A stretch of 64,000 nucleotides of DNA, taken from positions 2,046,001 through 2,110,000 of the forward strand of contig NC_135032.1 of NCBI RefSeq assembly GCF_051020975.1, read 5' to 3'. The position numbers and the translations under genes were made by a program. The DNA is from Osmia lignaria lignaria (lineage: Eukaryota > Arthropoda > Insecta > Hymenoptera > Megachilidae). The notes beneath the pieces are model-generated. The model made no database searches. It was given only the letters and a program-made list of their open reading frames with translations, and was not told where the DNA came from. Positions 23,828 to 38,600 of this stretch are shown piece by piece; positions within the stretch are counted from its first letter, which is position 1, and the number at the start of each line of letters is the position of its first letter.

Positions 23828-24471
23828 TGCCATAGCTCGCTTCGTTTCCGAGATATTTGCAGATATATCTCAAGGGAAGGGGCCTGACGGACATATTTCG
23901 AGATATTTCTTCTTCTTGTTGTACTTCTTCTGCACAGCTAAGCTGAAAGTGGCATTTACAGCTCGCAATAGTGCAAAGTTATCTCAAAGAAAGGGGCGAC
24001 GGTGTTTCTGTATCTCTATTATGTTGGTGCGGCTTCGGAACTTTTAAATATCTTGATATATCTCGAGAACTACGCATCTGATCAAAAAATATCATAGAAC
24101 CTAAAAAGTAGGAAACTTAATTCTCTACAAAAAAGATCTCTTAACATTTTGCCATAGCTCGCTTCGTTTCCGAGATATTTGCAGATTTATCTCAAGGGAA
24201 GGGGCCTGACGGACATATTTCGAGATATTTCTTCTTCTTGTTGTTCTTCTTCTGCACAGCTAAGCTGGAAGTGGCATTTGCGGCTCGCACTAGTGCAGAG
24301 TTATCTCAAAGAAAGGGGCCACGGTGTTTCTGTATCTCTATTATGTTGGTGCGGCTTCGGAACTTTTAAATATCTTGATATATCTCGAGAACTACGAATC
24401 TGATCAAAAAATATCATAGAACACAAAAAGTAGGAAACTTAATTCTCTACAAAAAAGGTCTGTTAACATTT

Positions 24472-24790
24472 TGCCATAGCTCGCTTCGTTTCCGAGATAT
24501 TTGCAGATTTATCTCAAGGGAAGGGGCCTGACGGACATATTTCGAGATATTTCTTCTTGTTGTTCTTCTTCTGCACAGCTAAGCTGGAAGTGGCATTTGC
24601 GGCTCGCACTAGTGCAGAGTTATCTCAAAGAAAGGGGCCACGGTGTTTCTGTATCTCTATTATGTTGGTGCGGCTTCGGAACTTTTAAATATCTCGATAT
24701 ATCTCGGAAACTACGCTTCTGATCAAAAAATATCATAGAACATAGATTGTAGGAAACATAATTCTCTACAAAAAAGGTCTCTTAGCATTT
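24472..24790 (+). repeat. H-subfamily monomer, 319 bp, TTC deletion (first of 15)
   Basis: The pyrimidine tract reads atttcttcttgttg instead of atttcttcttcttgttg, one TTC fewer. H units start at 24472, 30909, 33160, 35733, 37662, 39913, 42486, 46347, 48920, 51493, 53100, 55673, 57280, 60819 and 63070. All are identical at the deletion and most end gaaaactac or ggaaactac. A single slippage event followed by amplification is the simplest origin. The deletion keeps the open frame in register but shortens the monomer. Confidence 0.9.
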
Positions 24791-26778
24791 TGCCATAGCT
24801 CGCTTCGTTTCCGAGATATTTGCAGATTTATCTGAAGGGAAAGGGCCTGACGGACATATTTCGAGATATTTCTTCTTCTTGTTGTTCTTCTTCTGCACAG
24901 CTAAGCTGGAAGTGGCATTTGCAGCTCGTAATAGTGCAGAGTTATCTCAAAGAAAGGGGCCACGGTGTTTCTGTATCTCTATTATGTTGGTGCGGCTTCG
25001 GAACTTTTAAATATCTTGATATATCTCGAGAACTACGCTTCTGATCAAAAAATATCATAGAACATAAATTGTAGGAAACTTAATTTTCTATAAAAAAAGT
25101 CTCTTAACATTTTGCCATAGCTCGCTTCGTTTCCGAGATATTTGCAGGTTTATCTCAAGGGAAGGGGCCTAACGGACATATTTGGAGATATTTCTTCTTC
25201 TTGTTGTTCTTCTTCTGCACAGCTAAACTGGAAGTGGCATTTCCAGCTCGCAATAGTGCAGAGTTATCTCAAAGAAAGGAGCCACGGTGTTTCTGTATCT
25301 CTATTCTGTTGGTGCGGCTTCGGAACTTTTAAATATCTTGATATATCTCGAGAACTACGCATCTGATCAAAAAATATCATAGAACATAAAAAGTAGGAAA
25401 CTTAATTCTCTACAAAAAAGGTCTCTTAACATTTTGCCATAGCTCGCTTCGTTTCCGAGATATTTGCAGATTTATCTCAAGGGAAGGGGCCTGACGGACA
25501 TATTTCGAGATATTTCTTCTTCTTGTTGTTCTTCTTCTGCACAGCTAAGCTGGAAGTGGCATTTGCGGCTCGCACTAATGCAGAGTTATCTCAAAGAAAG
25601 GGGCCACGGTGTTTCGGTATCTCTATTATGTTGGTGCGGCTTCGGAACTTTTAAATATCTCGATATATCTCGAAAACTACGCTTGTGATCAAAAAATATC
25701 ATAGAACGTAAATTGTAGGAAACATAATTCTCTACAAAAAAGGTCTCTTAACATTTTGCCATAGCTCGCTTCGTTTCCGAGATATTTGCAGATATATCTC
25801 AAGGGAAGGGGCCTGACGGACATATTTCGAGATATTTCTTCTTCTTGTTGTACTCCTTCTGCACAGCTAAGCTGAAAGTGGCATTTACAGCTCGCAATAG
25901 TGCAAGGTTATCTCAAAGAAAGGGGCGACGGTGTTTCTGTATCTCTATTATGTTGGTGCGGCTTCGGAACTTTTAAATATCTTGATATATCTCGAGAACT
26001 ACGCATCTGATCAAAAAATATCATAGAACCTAAAAAGTAGGAAACTTAATTCTCTACAAAAAAGGTCTCTTAACATTTTGCCATACCTCGCTTCGTTTCC
26101 GAGATATTTGCAGATTTATCTCAAGGGAAGGGGCCTGACGGACATATTTCGAGATATTTCTTCTTCTTGTTGTTCTTCTTCTGCACAGCTAAGCTGGAAG
26201 TGGCATTTGCGGCTCGCACTAGTGCAGAGTTATCTCAAAGAAAGGGGCCACGGTGTTTCTGTATCTCTATTATGTTGGTGCGGCTTCGGAACTTTTAAAT
26301 ATCTTGATATATCTCGAGAACTACGCTTCTGATCAAAAAATATCATAGAACATAAATTGTAGGAAACTTAATTCTCTACAAAGAAGGTCTCTTAACATTT
26401 TGCCATAGCTCGCTTCGTTTCCGAGATATTTGCAGGTTTATCTCAAGGGAAGGGGCCTAACGGACATATTTCGAGATATTTCTTCTTCTTGTTGTTCTTC
26501 TTCTGCACAGCTAAACTGGAAGTGGCATTTCCAGCTCGCAATAGTGCAGAGTTATCTCAAAGAAAGGAGCCACGGTGTTTCTGTATCTCTATTCTGTTGG
26601 TGCGGCTTCGGAACTTTTAAATATCTTGATATATCTCGAGAACTACGCATCTGATCAAAAAATATCATAGAACATAAAAAGTAGGAAACTTAATTCTCTA
26701 CAAAAAAGGTCTCTTAACATTTTGCCATAGCTCGCTTCGTTTCCGAGATATTTGCTGATTTATCTCAAGGGAAGGGGC
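24688..26778 (+). repeat. About 2.1-kb segment duplicated 16 monomers downstream (second copy)
   Basis: This is the second copy of about 19540-21630. It ends near the unit at 26723, which has the rare variants ttgctgattt and atattgcgag and no counterpart in the first copy. Confidence 0.83.
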
Positions 26779-27366
26779 CTGACGGACATATTGCGAGATA
26801 TTTCTTCTTCTTGTTGTTCTTCTTCTGCACAGCTAAGCTGGAAGTGGCATTTGCGGCTCGCACTAGTGCAGAGTTATCTCAAAGAAAGGGGCCACGGTGT
26901 TTCTGTATCTCTATTATGTTGGTGCGGCTTCGGAACTTTTAAATATCTTGATATATCTCGAGAACTACGCTTCTGATCAAAAAATATCATAGAACATAAA
27001 TTGTAGGAAACATAATTCTCTACAAAAAAGGTCTCTTAACATTTTGCCATAGCTCGCTTCGTTTCCGAGATATTTACAGATATATCTCAAGGGAAGGGGC
27101 CTGACGGACATATTTCGAGATATTTCTTCTTCTTGTTGTTCTTCTTCTGCACAGCTAATCTGGAAGTGGCATTTCCGGCTCGCAATAGTGCAGAGTTATC
27201 TCAAAGAAAGGAGCCACGGTGTTTCTGTATCTCTATTCTGTTGGTGCGGCTTCGGAACTTTTAAATATCTTGATATATCTCGAGAACTACGCATCTGATC
27301 AAAAAATATCATAGCACATAAAAAGTAGGAAACTTAATTCTCTACAAAAAAGGTCTCTTAACATTT

Positions 27367-28640
27367 TGCCATAGCTCGCTTCGTTTCCGAGATATTTGCA
27401 GATTTATCTCAAGGGAAGGGGCCTGACGGACATATTTCGAGATATTTCTTCTTCTTGTTGTTCTTCTTCTGCACAGCTAAGCTGGAAGTGGCATTTGCGG
27501 CTCGCACTAATGCAGAGTTATCTCAAAGAAAGGGGCCACGGTGTTTCTGTATCTCTATTATGTTGGTGCGGCTTCGGAACTTTTAAATATCTCGATATAT
27601 CTCGAAAACTACGCTTGTGATCAAAAAATATCATAGAACATAAATTGTAGGAAACATAATTCTCTACAAAAAAGGTCTCTTAACATTTTGCCATAGCTCG
27701 CTTCGTTTCCGAGATATTTGCAGATTTATCTCAAGGCAAGGGGCCTGACGGACATATTTCGAGATATTTCTTCTTCTTGTTGTTCTTCTTCTGCACAGCT
27801 AAGCTGGAAGTGGCATTTGCGGCTCGCACTAGTGCAGAGTTATCTCAAAGAAAGGGGCCACGGTGTTTCAGTATCTCTATTATGTTGGTGCGGCTTCGGA
27901 ACTTTTAAATATCTTGATATATCTCGAGAACTACGCATCTGATCAAAAAATCTCATAGAACATAAAAAGTAGGAAACTTAATTCTCTACAAAAAAGGTCT
28001 CTTAACATTTTGCCATAGCTCGCTTCGTTTCCGAGATATTTGCAGGTTTATCTCAAGGGAAGGGGCCTAACGGACATATTTCGAGATATTTCTTCTTCTT
28101 GTTGTTCTTCTTCTGCACAGCTAAACTGGAAGTGGCATTTCCAGCTCGCAATAGTGCAGAGTTATCTCAAAGAAAGGAGCCACGGTGTTTCTGTATCTCT
28201 ATTCTGTTGGTGCGGCTTCGGAACTTTTAAATATCTTGATATATCTCGAGAACTACGCATCAGATCAAAAAATATCATAGAACATAAAAAGTAGGAAACT
28301 TAATTCTCTACAAAAAAGGTCTCTTAACATTTTGCCATAGCTCGCTTCGTTTCCGAGATATTTGCAGATTTATCTCAAGGGAAGGGGCATGACGGACATT
28401 TTTCGAGATATTTCTTCTTCTTGTTGTTCTTCTTCTGCACAGCTAAGCTGGAAGTGGCATTTGCGGCTCGCACTAGTGCAGAGTTATCTCAAAGAAAGGG
28501 GCCACGGTGTTTCTGTATCTCTATTATGTTGGTGCGGCTTCGGAACTTTTAAATATCTCGATATATCTCGGAAACTACGCTTCTGATCAAAAAATATCAT
28601 AGAACATAAATTGTAGGAAACATAATTCTCTACAAAAAAG
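27367..28640 (+). repeat. L-M-N-E block related to a block 26 kb downstream
   Basis: Units at 27367, 27689, 28011 and 28333 correspond in order and linked variants (actaatgcag with gcttgtgatc; aaggcaagg with aatctcatag; catcagatc; ggcatgacgg) to units at 53419, 53741, 54063 and 54385, an offset of 26052 bp. This equals 81 x 322 minus 30, and ten TTC-deleted units lie between, so the spacing is fully explained. The downstream copies carry an extra change (gttctgcttc). The upstream block alone has gtttcagtatc. Confidence 0.82.
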
Positions 28641-31600
28641 GTGTCTTAGCATTTTGCCATAGCTCGCTTCGTTTCCGAGATATTTGCAGATTTATCTGAA
28701 GGGAAAGGGCCTGACGGACATATTTCGAGATATTTCTTCTTCTTGTTGTTCTTCTTCTGCACAGCTAAGCTGGAAGTGGCATTTGCAGCTCGCAATAGTG
28801 CAGAGATATCTCAAAGAAAGGGGCCACGGTGTTTCTGTATCTCTATTATGTTGGTGCGGCTTCGGAACTTTTAAATATCTTGATATATCTCGAGAACTAC
28901 GCGTCTGATCAAAAAATATCATAGAACATAAAAAGTAGGAAACATAATTCTCTACAAAAAAGGTCTCTTAACATTTTGCCATAGCTCGCTTCGTTTCCGA
29001 GATATTTGCAGGTTTATCTCAAGGGAAGGGGCCTAACGCACATATTTCGAGATATTTCTTCTTCTTGTTGTTCTTCTTCTGCACAGCTAATCTGGAAGTG
29101 GCATTTCCAGCTCGCAATAGTGCAGAGTTATCTCAAAGAAAGGAGCCACGGTGTTTCTGTATCTCTATTCTGTTGGTGCGGCTTCGGAACTTTTAAATAT
29201 CTTGATATATCTCGAGAACTACGCATCTGATCAAAAAATATCATAGAACATAAAAAGTAGGAAACTTAATTCTCTACAAAAAAGGTCTCTTAACATTTTG
29301 CCATAGCTCGCTTCGTTTCCGAGATATTTGCAGATATATCTCAAGGGAAGGGGCCTGACGGACATATTTCGAGATATTTCTTCTTCTTGTTGTTCTTCTT
29401 CTGCACAGCTAAACTGGAAGTGGCATTTCCAGCTCGCAATAGTGCAGAGTTATCTCAAAGAAAGGAGCCACGGTGTTTCTGTATCTGTATTCTGTTGGTG
29501 CGGCTTCGGAACTTTTAAATATCTTGATATATCTCGAGAACTACGCATCTGACCAAAAAATATCATAGAACATAAAAAGTAGGAAACTTAATTCTCTACA
29601 AAAAAGGTCTCTTAACATTTTGCCATAGCTCGCTTCATTTCCGAGATATTTGCAGATTTATCTCAAGGGAAGGGGCCTGACGGACATATTTCGAGATATT
29701 TCTTCTTCTTGTTGTTCTTCTTCTGCACAGCAAAGCTGGAAGTGGCATTTGCGGCTCGCACTAATGCAGAGTTATCTCAAAGAAAGGGGCCACGGTGTTT
29801 CGGTATCTCTATTATGTTGGTGCGGCTTCGGAACTTTTAAATATCTCGATATATCTCGAAAACTACGCTTGTGATCAAAAAATATCATAGAACGTAAATT
29901 GTAGGAAACATAATTCTCTACAAAAAAGGTCTCTTAACATTTTGCCATAGCTCGCTTCGTTTCCGAGATATTTGCAGATATATCTCAAGGGAAGGGGCCT
30001 GACGGACATATTTCGAGATATTTCTTCTTCTTGTTGTACTTCTTCTGCACAGCTAAGCTGAAAGTGGCATTTACAGCTCGCAATAGTGCAAAGTTATCTC
30101 AAAGAAAGGGGCGACGGTGTTTCTGTATCTCTATTATGTTGGTGCGGCTTCGGAACTTTTAAATATCTTGATATATCTCGAGAACTACGCATCTGATCAA
30201 AAAATATCATAGAACCTAAAAAGTAGGAAACTTAATTCTCTACAAAAAAGGTCTCTTAACATTTTGCCATAGCTCGCTTCGTTTCCGAGATATTTGCAGA
30301 TTTATCTCAAGGGAAGGGGCCTGACGGACATATTTCGAGATATTTCTTCTTCTTGTTGTTCTTCTTCTGCACAGCTAAGCTGGAAGTGGCATTTGCGGCT
30401 CGCACTAGTGCAGAGTTATCTCAAAGAAAGGGGCCACGGTGTTTCTGTATCTCTATTATGTTGGTGCGGCTTCGGAACTTTTAAATATCTTGATATATCT
30501 CGAGAACTACGAATCTGATCAAAAAAAATCATAGAACATAAAAAGTAGGAAACTTAATTCTCTACAAAAAAGGTCTGTTAACATTTTGCCATAGCTCGCT
30601 TCGTTTCCGAGATATTTGCAGATTTATCTCAAGGGAAGGGGCCTGACGGACATATATCGAGATATTTCTTCTTCTTGTTGTTCTTCTTCTGCACAGCTAA
30701 GCTGGAAGTGGCATTTGCGGCTCGCACTAGTGCAGAGTTATCTCAAAGAAAGGGGCCACGGTGTTTCTGTATCTCTATTATGTTGGTGCGGCTTCGGAAC
30801 TTTTAAATATCTTGATATATCTCGAGAACTACGAATCTGATCAAAAAATATCATAGAACATAAAAAGTAGGAAACTTAATTCTCTACAAAAAAGGTCTGT
30901 TAACATTTTGCCATAGCTCGCTTCGTTTCCGAGATATTTGCAGATTTATCTCAAGGGAAGGGGCCTGACGGACATATTTCGAGATATTTCTTCTTGTTGT
31001 TCTTCTTCTGCACAGCTAAGCTGGAAGTGGCATTTGCGGCTCGCACTAGTGCAGAGTTATCTCAAAGAAAGGGGCCACGGTGTTTCTGTATCTCTATTAT
31101 GTTGGTGCGGCTTCGGAACTTTTAAATATCTCGATATATCTCGAAAACTACGATTCTGATCAAAAAATATCATAGAACATAAATTGTAGGAAACATAATT
31201 CTCTACAAAACAGGTCTCTTAGCATTTTGCCATAGCTCGCTTCGTTTCCGAGATATTTGCAGGTTTATCTCAAGGGAAGGGGCCTAACGGACATATTTCG
31301 AGATATTTCTTCTTCTTGTTGTTCTTCTTCTGCACAGCTAAGCTGGAAGTGGCATTTGCGGCTCGCACTAGTGCAGAGTTATCTCAAAGAAAGGGGCCAC
31401 GGTGTTTCTGTATCTCTATTATGTTGGTGCGGCTTCGGAACTTTTAAATATCTCGATATATCTCGAAAACTACGCTTCTGATCAAAAAATATCATAGAAC
31501 ATAAATTGTAGGAAACATAATTCTCTACAAAAAAGGTCTCTTAACATTTTGCCATAGCTCGCTTCGTTTCCGAGATATTTGCAGATATATCTCAAGGGAA

Positions 31601-34600
31601 GGGGCCTGACGGACATATTTCGAGATATTTCTTCTTCTTGTTGTTCTTCTTCTGCACAGCTAAGCTGGAAGTGGCATTTGCAGCTCGCAATAGTGCAGAG
31701 ATATCTCAAAGAAAGGGGCCACGGTGTTTCTGTATCTCTATTATGTTGGTGCGGCTTCGGAACTTTTAAATATCTTGATATATCTCGAGAACTACGCGTC
31801 TGATCAAAAAATATCATAGAACATAAAAAGTAGGAAACTTAATTCTCTACAAAAAAGGTCTCTTAACATTTTGCCATAGCTCGCTTCGTTTCCGAGATAT
31901 TTGCAGATATATCTCAAGGGAAGGGGCCTGACGGACATATTTCGAGATATTTCTTCTTCTTGTTGTTCTTCTTCTGCACAGCTAAGCTGGAAGTGGCATT
32001 TGCGGCTCGCACTAATGCAGAGTTATCTCAAAGAAAGGGGCCACGGTGTTTCTGTATCTCTATTATGTTGGTGCGGCTTCGGAACTTTTAAATATCTTGA
32101 TATATCTCGAGAACTACGCATCTGATCAAAAAATCTCATAGAACATAAAAAGTAGGAAACTTAATTCTCTACAAAAAAGGTCTCTTAACATTTTGCCATA
32201 GCTCGCTTCGTTTCCGAGATATTTGCAGATTTATCTCAAGGGAAGGGGCATGACGGACATTTTTCGAGATATTTCTTCTTCTTGTTGTTCTTCTTCTGCA
32301 CAGCTAAGCTGGAAGTGGCATTTGCGGCTCGCACTAGTGCAGAGTTATCTCAAAGAAAGGGGCCACGGTGTTTCTGTATCTCTATTATGTTGGTGCGGCT
32401 TCGGAACTTTTAAATATCTCGATATATCTCGGAAACTACGCTTCTGATCAAAAAATATCATAGAACATAAATTGTAGGAAACATAATTCTCTACAAAAAA
32501 GGTCTCTTAGCATTTTGCCATAGCTCGCTTCGTTTCCGAGATATTTGCAGATATATCTCAAGGGAAGGGGCCTGACGGACATATTTCGAGATATTTCTTC
32601 TTCTTGTTGTACTTCTTCTGCACAGCTAAGCTGAAAGTGGCATTTACAGCTCGCAATAGTGCAAAGTTATCTCAAAGAAAGGGGCGACGGTGTTTCTGTA
32701 TCTCTATTATGTTGGTGCGGCTTCGGAACTTTTAAATATCTTGATATATCTCGAGAACTACGCATCTGATCAAAAAATATCATAGAACCTAAAAAGTAGG
32801 AAACTTAATTCTCTACAAAAAAGGTCTGTTAACATTTTGCCATAGCTCGCTTCGTTTCCGAGATATTTGCAGATTTATCTCAAGGGAAGGGGCCTGACGG
32901 ACATATTTCGAGATATTTCTTCTTCTTGTTGTTCTTCTTCTGCACAGCTAAGCTGGAAGTGGCATTTGCGGCTCGCACTAGTGCAGAGTTATCTCAAAGA
33001 AAGGGGCCACGGTGTTTCTGTATCTCTATTATGTTGGTGCGGCTTCGGAACTTTTAAATATCTTGATATATCTCGAGAACTACGAATCTGATCAAAAAAT
33101 ATCATAGAACATAAAAAGTAGGAAACTTAATTCTCTACAAAAAAGGTCTGTTAACATTTTGCCATAGCTCGCTTCGTTTCCGAGATATTTGCAGATTTAT
33201 CTCAAGGGAAGGGGCCTGACGGACATATTTCGAGATATTTCTTCTTGTTGTTCTTCTTCTGCACAGCTAAGCTGGAAGTGGCATTTGCGGCTCGCACTAG
33301 TGCAGAGTTATCTCAAAGAAAGGGGCCACGGTGTTTCTGTATCTCTGTTATGTTGGTGCGGCTTCGGAACTTTTAAATATCTCGATATATCTCGAGAACT
33401 ACGCTTCTGATCAAAAAATATCATAGAACATAAATTGTAGGAAACTTAATTCTCTATAAAAAAGGTCTCTTAACATTTTGCCATAGCTCGCTTCGTTTCC
33501 GAGATATTTGCAGGTTTATCTCAAGGGAAGGGGCCTAACGGACATATTTCGAGATATTTCTTCTTCTTGTTGTTCTTCTTCTGCACAGCTAAACTGGAAG
33601 TGGCATTTCCAGCTCGCAATAGTGCAGAGTTATCTCAAAGAAAGGAGCCACGGTGTTTCTGTATCTCTATTCTGTTGGTGCGGCTTCGGAACTTCTAAAT
33701 ATCTTGATATATCTCGAGAACTACGCATCTGATCAAAAAATATCATAGAACATAAAAAGTAGGAAACTTAATTCTCTACAAAAAAGGTCTCTTAACATTT
33801 TGCCATAGCTCGCTTCGTTTCCGAGATATTTGCAGATTTATCTCAAGGGAAGGGGCCTGACGGACATATTTCGAGATATTTCTTCTTCTTGTTGTTCTTC
33901 TTCTGCACAGCTAAGCTGGAAGTGGCATTTGCGGCTCGCACTAATGCAGAGTTATCTCAAAGAAAGGGGCCACGGTGTTTCGGTATCTCTATTATGTTGG
34001 TGCGGCTTCGGAACTTTTAAATATCTCGATATATCTCGAAAACTACGCTTGTGATCAAAAAATATCATAGAACGTAAATTGTAGGAAACTTAATTCTCTA
34101 CAAAAAAGGTCTCTTAACATTTTGCCATAGCTCGCTTCGTTTCCGAGATATTTGCAGATTTATCTCAAGGGAAGGGGCATGACGGACATTTTTCGAGATA
34201 ATTCTTCTTCTTGTTGTTCTTCTTCTGCACAGCTAAGCTGGAAGTGGCATTTGCGGCTCGCACTAGTGCAGAGTTATCTCAAAGAAAGGGGCCACGGTGT
34301 TTCTGTATCTCTATTATGTTGGTGCGGCTTCGGAACTTTTAAATATCTCGATATATCTCGGAAACTACGCTTCTGATCAAAAAATATCATAGAACATAAA
34401 TTGTAGGAAACATAATTCTCTACAAAAAAGGTCTCTTAGCATTTTGCCATAGCTCGCTTCGTTTCCGAGATATTTGCAGATTTATCTGAAGGGAAAGGGC
34501 CTGACGGACATATTTCGAGATATTTCTTCTTCTTGTTGTTCTTCTTCTGCACAGCTAAGCTGGAAGTGGCATTTGCAGCTCGTAATAGTGCAGAGTTATC

Positions 34601-35664
34601 TCAAAGAAAGGGGCCACGGTGTTTCTGTATCTCTATTATGTTGGTGCGGCTTCGGAACTTTTAAATATCTTGATATATCTCGAGAACTACGCTTCTGATC
34701 AAAAAATATCATAGAACATAAATTGTAGGAAACTTAATTCTCTATAAAAAAGGTCTCTTAACATTTTGCCATAGCTCGCTTCGTTTCCGAGATATTTGCA
34801 GGTTTATCTCAAGGGAAGGGGCCTAACGGACATATTTCGAGATATTTCTTCTTCTTGTTGTTCTTCTTCTGCACAGCTAAACTGGAAGTGGCATTTCCAG
34901 CTCGCAATAGTGCAGAGTTATCTCAAAGAAAGGAGCCACGGTGTTTCTGTATCTGTATTCTGTTGGTGCGGCTTCGGAACTTTTAAATATCTTGATATAT
35001 CTCGAGAACTACGCATCTGACCAAAAAATATCATAGAACATAAAAAGTAGGAAACTTAATTCTCTACAAAAAAGGTCTCTTAACATTTTGCCATAGCTCG
35101 CTTCATTTCCGAGATATTTGCAGATTTATCTCAAGGGAAGGGGCCTGACGGACATATTTCGAGATATTTCTTCTTCTTGTTGTTCTTCTTCTGCACAGCA
35201 AAGCTGGAAGTGGCATTTGCGGCTCGCACTAATGCAGAGTTATCTCAAAGAAAGGGGCCACGGTGTTTCGGTATCTCTATTATGTTGGTGCGGCTTCGGA
35301 ACTTTTAAATATCTCGATATATCTCGAAAACTACGCTTGTGATCAAAAAATATCATAGAACCTAAAAAGTAGGAAACTTAATTCTCTACAAAAAAGGTCT
35401 CTTAACATTTTGCCATAGCTCGCTTCGTTTCCGAGATATTTGCAGATTTATCTCAAGGGAAGGGGCCTGACGGACATATTTCGAGATATTTCTTCTTCTT
35501 GTTGTTCTTCTTCTGCACAGCTAAGCTGGAAGTGGCATTTGCGGCTCGCACTAGTGCAGAGTTATCTCAAAGAAAGGGGCCACGGTGTTTCTGTATCTCT
35601 ATTATGTTGGTGCGGCTTCGGAACTTTTAAATATCTTGATATATCTCGAGAACTACGAATCTGA

Positions 35665-38600
35665 TCAAAAAATATCATAGAACATAAAAAGTAGGAAACT
35701 TAATTCTCTACAAAAAAGGTCTGTTAACATTTTGCCATAGCTCGCTTCGTTTCCGAGATATTTGCAGATTTATCTCAAGGGAAGGGGCCTGACGGACATA
35801 TTTCGAGATATTTCTTCTTGTTGTTCTTCTTCTGCACAGCTAAGCTGGAAGTGGCATTTGCGGCTCGCACTAGTGCAGAGTTATCTCAAAGAAAGGGGCC
35901 ACGGTGTTTCTGTATCTCTATTATGTTGGTGCGGCTTCGGAACTTTTAAATATCTCGATATATCTCGAAAACTACGATTCTGATCAAAAAATATCATAGA
36001 ACATAAATTGTAGGAAACATAATTCTCTACAAAACAGGTCTCTTAGCATTTTGCCATAGCTCGCTTCGTTTCCGAGATATTTGCAGGTTTATCTCAAGGG
36101 AAGGGGCCTAACGGACATATTTCGAGATATTTCTTCTTCTTGTTGTTCTTCTTCTGCACAGCTAAGCTGGAAGTGGCATTTGCGGCTCGCACTAGTGCAG
36201 AGTTATCTCAAAGAAAGGGGCCACGGTGTTTCTGTATCTCTATTATGTTGGTGCGGCTTCGGAACTTTTAAATATCTCGATATATCTCGAAAACTACGCT
36301 TCTGATCAAAAAATATCATAGAACATAAATTGTAGGAAACATAATTCTCTACAAAAAAGGTCTCTTAACATTTTGCCATAGCTCGCTTCGTTTCCGAGAT
36401 ATTTGCAGATATATCTCAAGGGAAGGGGCCTGACGGACATATTTCGAGATATTTCTTCTTCTTGTTGTTCTTCTTCTGCACAGCTAAGCTGGAAGTGGCA
36501 TTTGCAGCTCGCAATAGTGCAGAGATATCTCAAAGAAAGGGGCCACGGTGTTTCTGTATCTCTATTATGTTGGTGCGGCTTCGGAACTTTTAAATATCTT
36601 GATATATCTCGAGAACTACGCGTCTGATCAAAAAATATCATAGAACATAAAAAGTAGGAAACATAATTCTCTACAAAAAAGGTCTCTTAACATTTTGCCA
36701 TAGCTCGCTTCGTTTCCGAGATATTTGCAGGTTTATCTCAAGGGAAGGGGCCTAACGCACATATTTCGAGATATTTCTTCTTCTTGTTGTTCTTCTTCTG
36801 CACAGCTAATCTGGAAGTGGCATTTCCAGCTCGCAATAGTGCAGAGTTATCTCAAAGAAAGGAGCCACGGTGTTTCTGTATCTCTATTCTGTTGGTGCGG
36901 CTTCGGAACTTTTAAATATCTTGATATATCTCGAGAACTACGCATCTGATCAAAAAATATCATAGAACATAAAAAGTAGGAAACTTAATTCTCTACAAAA
37001 AAGGTCTCTTAACATTTTGCCATAGCTCGCTTCGTTTCCGAGATATTTGCAGATTTATCTCAAGGGAAGGGGCCTGACGGACATATTTCGAGATATTTCT
37101 TCTTCTTGTTGTTCTTCTTCTGCACAGCTAAGCTGGAAGTGGCATTTGCGGCTCGCACTAATGCAGAGTTATCTCAAAGAAAGGGGCCACGGTGTTTCTG
37201 TATCTCTATTATGTTGGTGCGGCTTCGGAACTTTTAAATATCTTGATATATCTCGAGAACTACGCATCTGATCAAAAAATCTCATAGAACATAAAAAGTA
37301 GGAAACTTAATTCTCTACAAAAAAGGTCTCTTAACATTTTGCCATAGCTCGCTTCGTTTCCGAGATATTTGCAGATTTATCTCAAGGGAAGGGGCCTGAC
37401 GGACATATATCGAGATATTTCTTCTTCTTGTTGTTCTTCTTCTGCACAGCTAAGCTGGAAGTGGCATTTGCGGCTCGCACTAGTGCAGAGTTATCTCAAA
37501 GAAAGGGGCCACGGTGTTTCTGTATCTCTATTATGTTGGTGCGGCTTCGGAACTTTTAAATATCTTGATATATCTCGAGAACTACGAATCTGATCAAAAA
37601 ATATCATAGAACATAAAAAGTAGGAAACTTAATTCTCTACAAAAAAGGTCTGTTAACATTTTGCCATAGCTCGCTTCGTTTCCGAGATATTTGCAGATTT
37701 ATCTCAAGGGAAGGGGCCTGACGGACATATTTCGAGATATTTCTTCTTGTTGTTCTTCTTCTGCACAGCTAAGCTGGAAGTGGCATTTGCGGCTCGCACT
37801 AGTGCAGAGTTATCTCAAAGAAAGGGGCCACGGTGTTTCTGTATCTCTATTATGTTGGTGCGGCTTCGGAACTTTTAAATATCTCGATATATCTCGAAAA
37901 CTACGATTCTGATCAAAAAATATCATAGAACATAAATTGTAGGAAACATAATTCTCTACAAAACAGGTCTCTTAGCATTTTGCCATAGCTCGCTTCGTTT
38001 CCGAGATATTTGCAGGTTTATCTCAAGGGAAGGGGCCTAACGGACATATTTCGAGATATTTCTTCTTCTTGTTGTTCTTCTTCTGCACAGCTAAGCTGGA
38101 AGTGGCATTTGCGGCTCGCACTAGTGCAGAGTTATCTCAAAGAAAGGGGCCACGGTGTTTCTGTATCTCTATTATGTTGGTGCGGCTTCGGAACTTTTAA
38201 ATATCTCGATATATCTCGAAAACTACGCTTCTGATTAAAAAATATCATAGAACATAAATTGTAGGAAACATAATTCTCTACAAAAAAGGTCTCTTAACAT
38301 TTTGCCATAGCTCGCTTCGTTTCCGAGATATTTGCAGATATATCTCAAGGGAAGGGGCCTGACGGACATATTTCGAGATATTTCTTCTTCTTGTTGTTCT
38401 TCTTCTGCACAGCTAAGCTGGAAGTGGCATTTGCAGCTCGCAATAGTGCAGAGATATCTCAAAGAAAGGGGCCACGGTGTTTCTGTATCTCTATTATGTT
38501 GGTGCGGCTTCGGAACTTTTAAATATCTTGATATATCTCGAGAACTACGCGTCTGATCAAAAAATATCATAGAACATAAAAAGTAGGAAACATAATTCTC

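Noticed and set aside
31482..31817. Minus-strand 111-codon frame with ATG, and 61-76 codon relatives (16460, 16827, 28692, 44774)
   Set aside because: They depend on one substitution in the B subfamily, overlap the plus-strand frame fully and show no recognisable domain. Treated as a shadow of the repeat.
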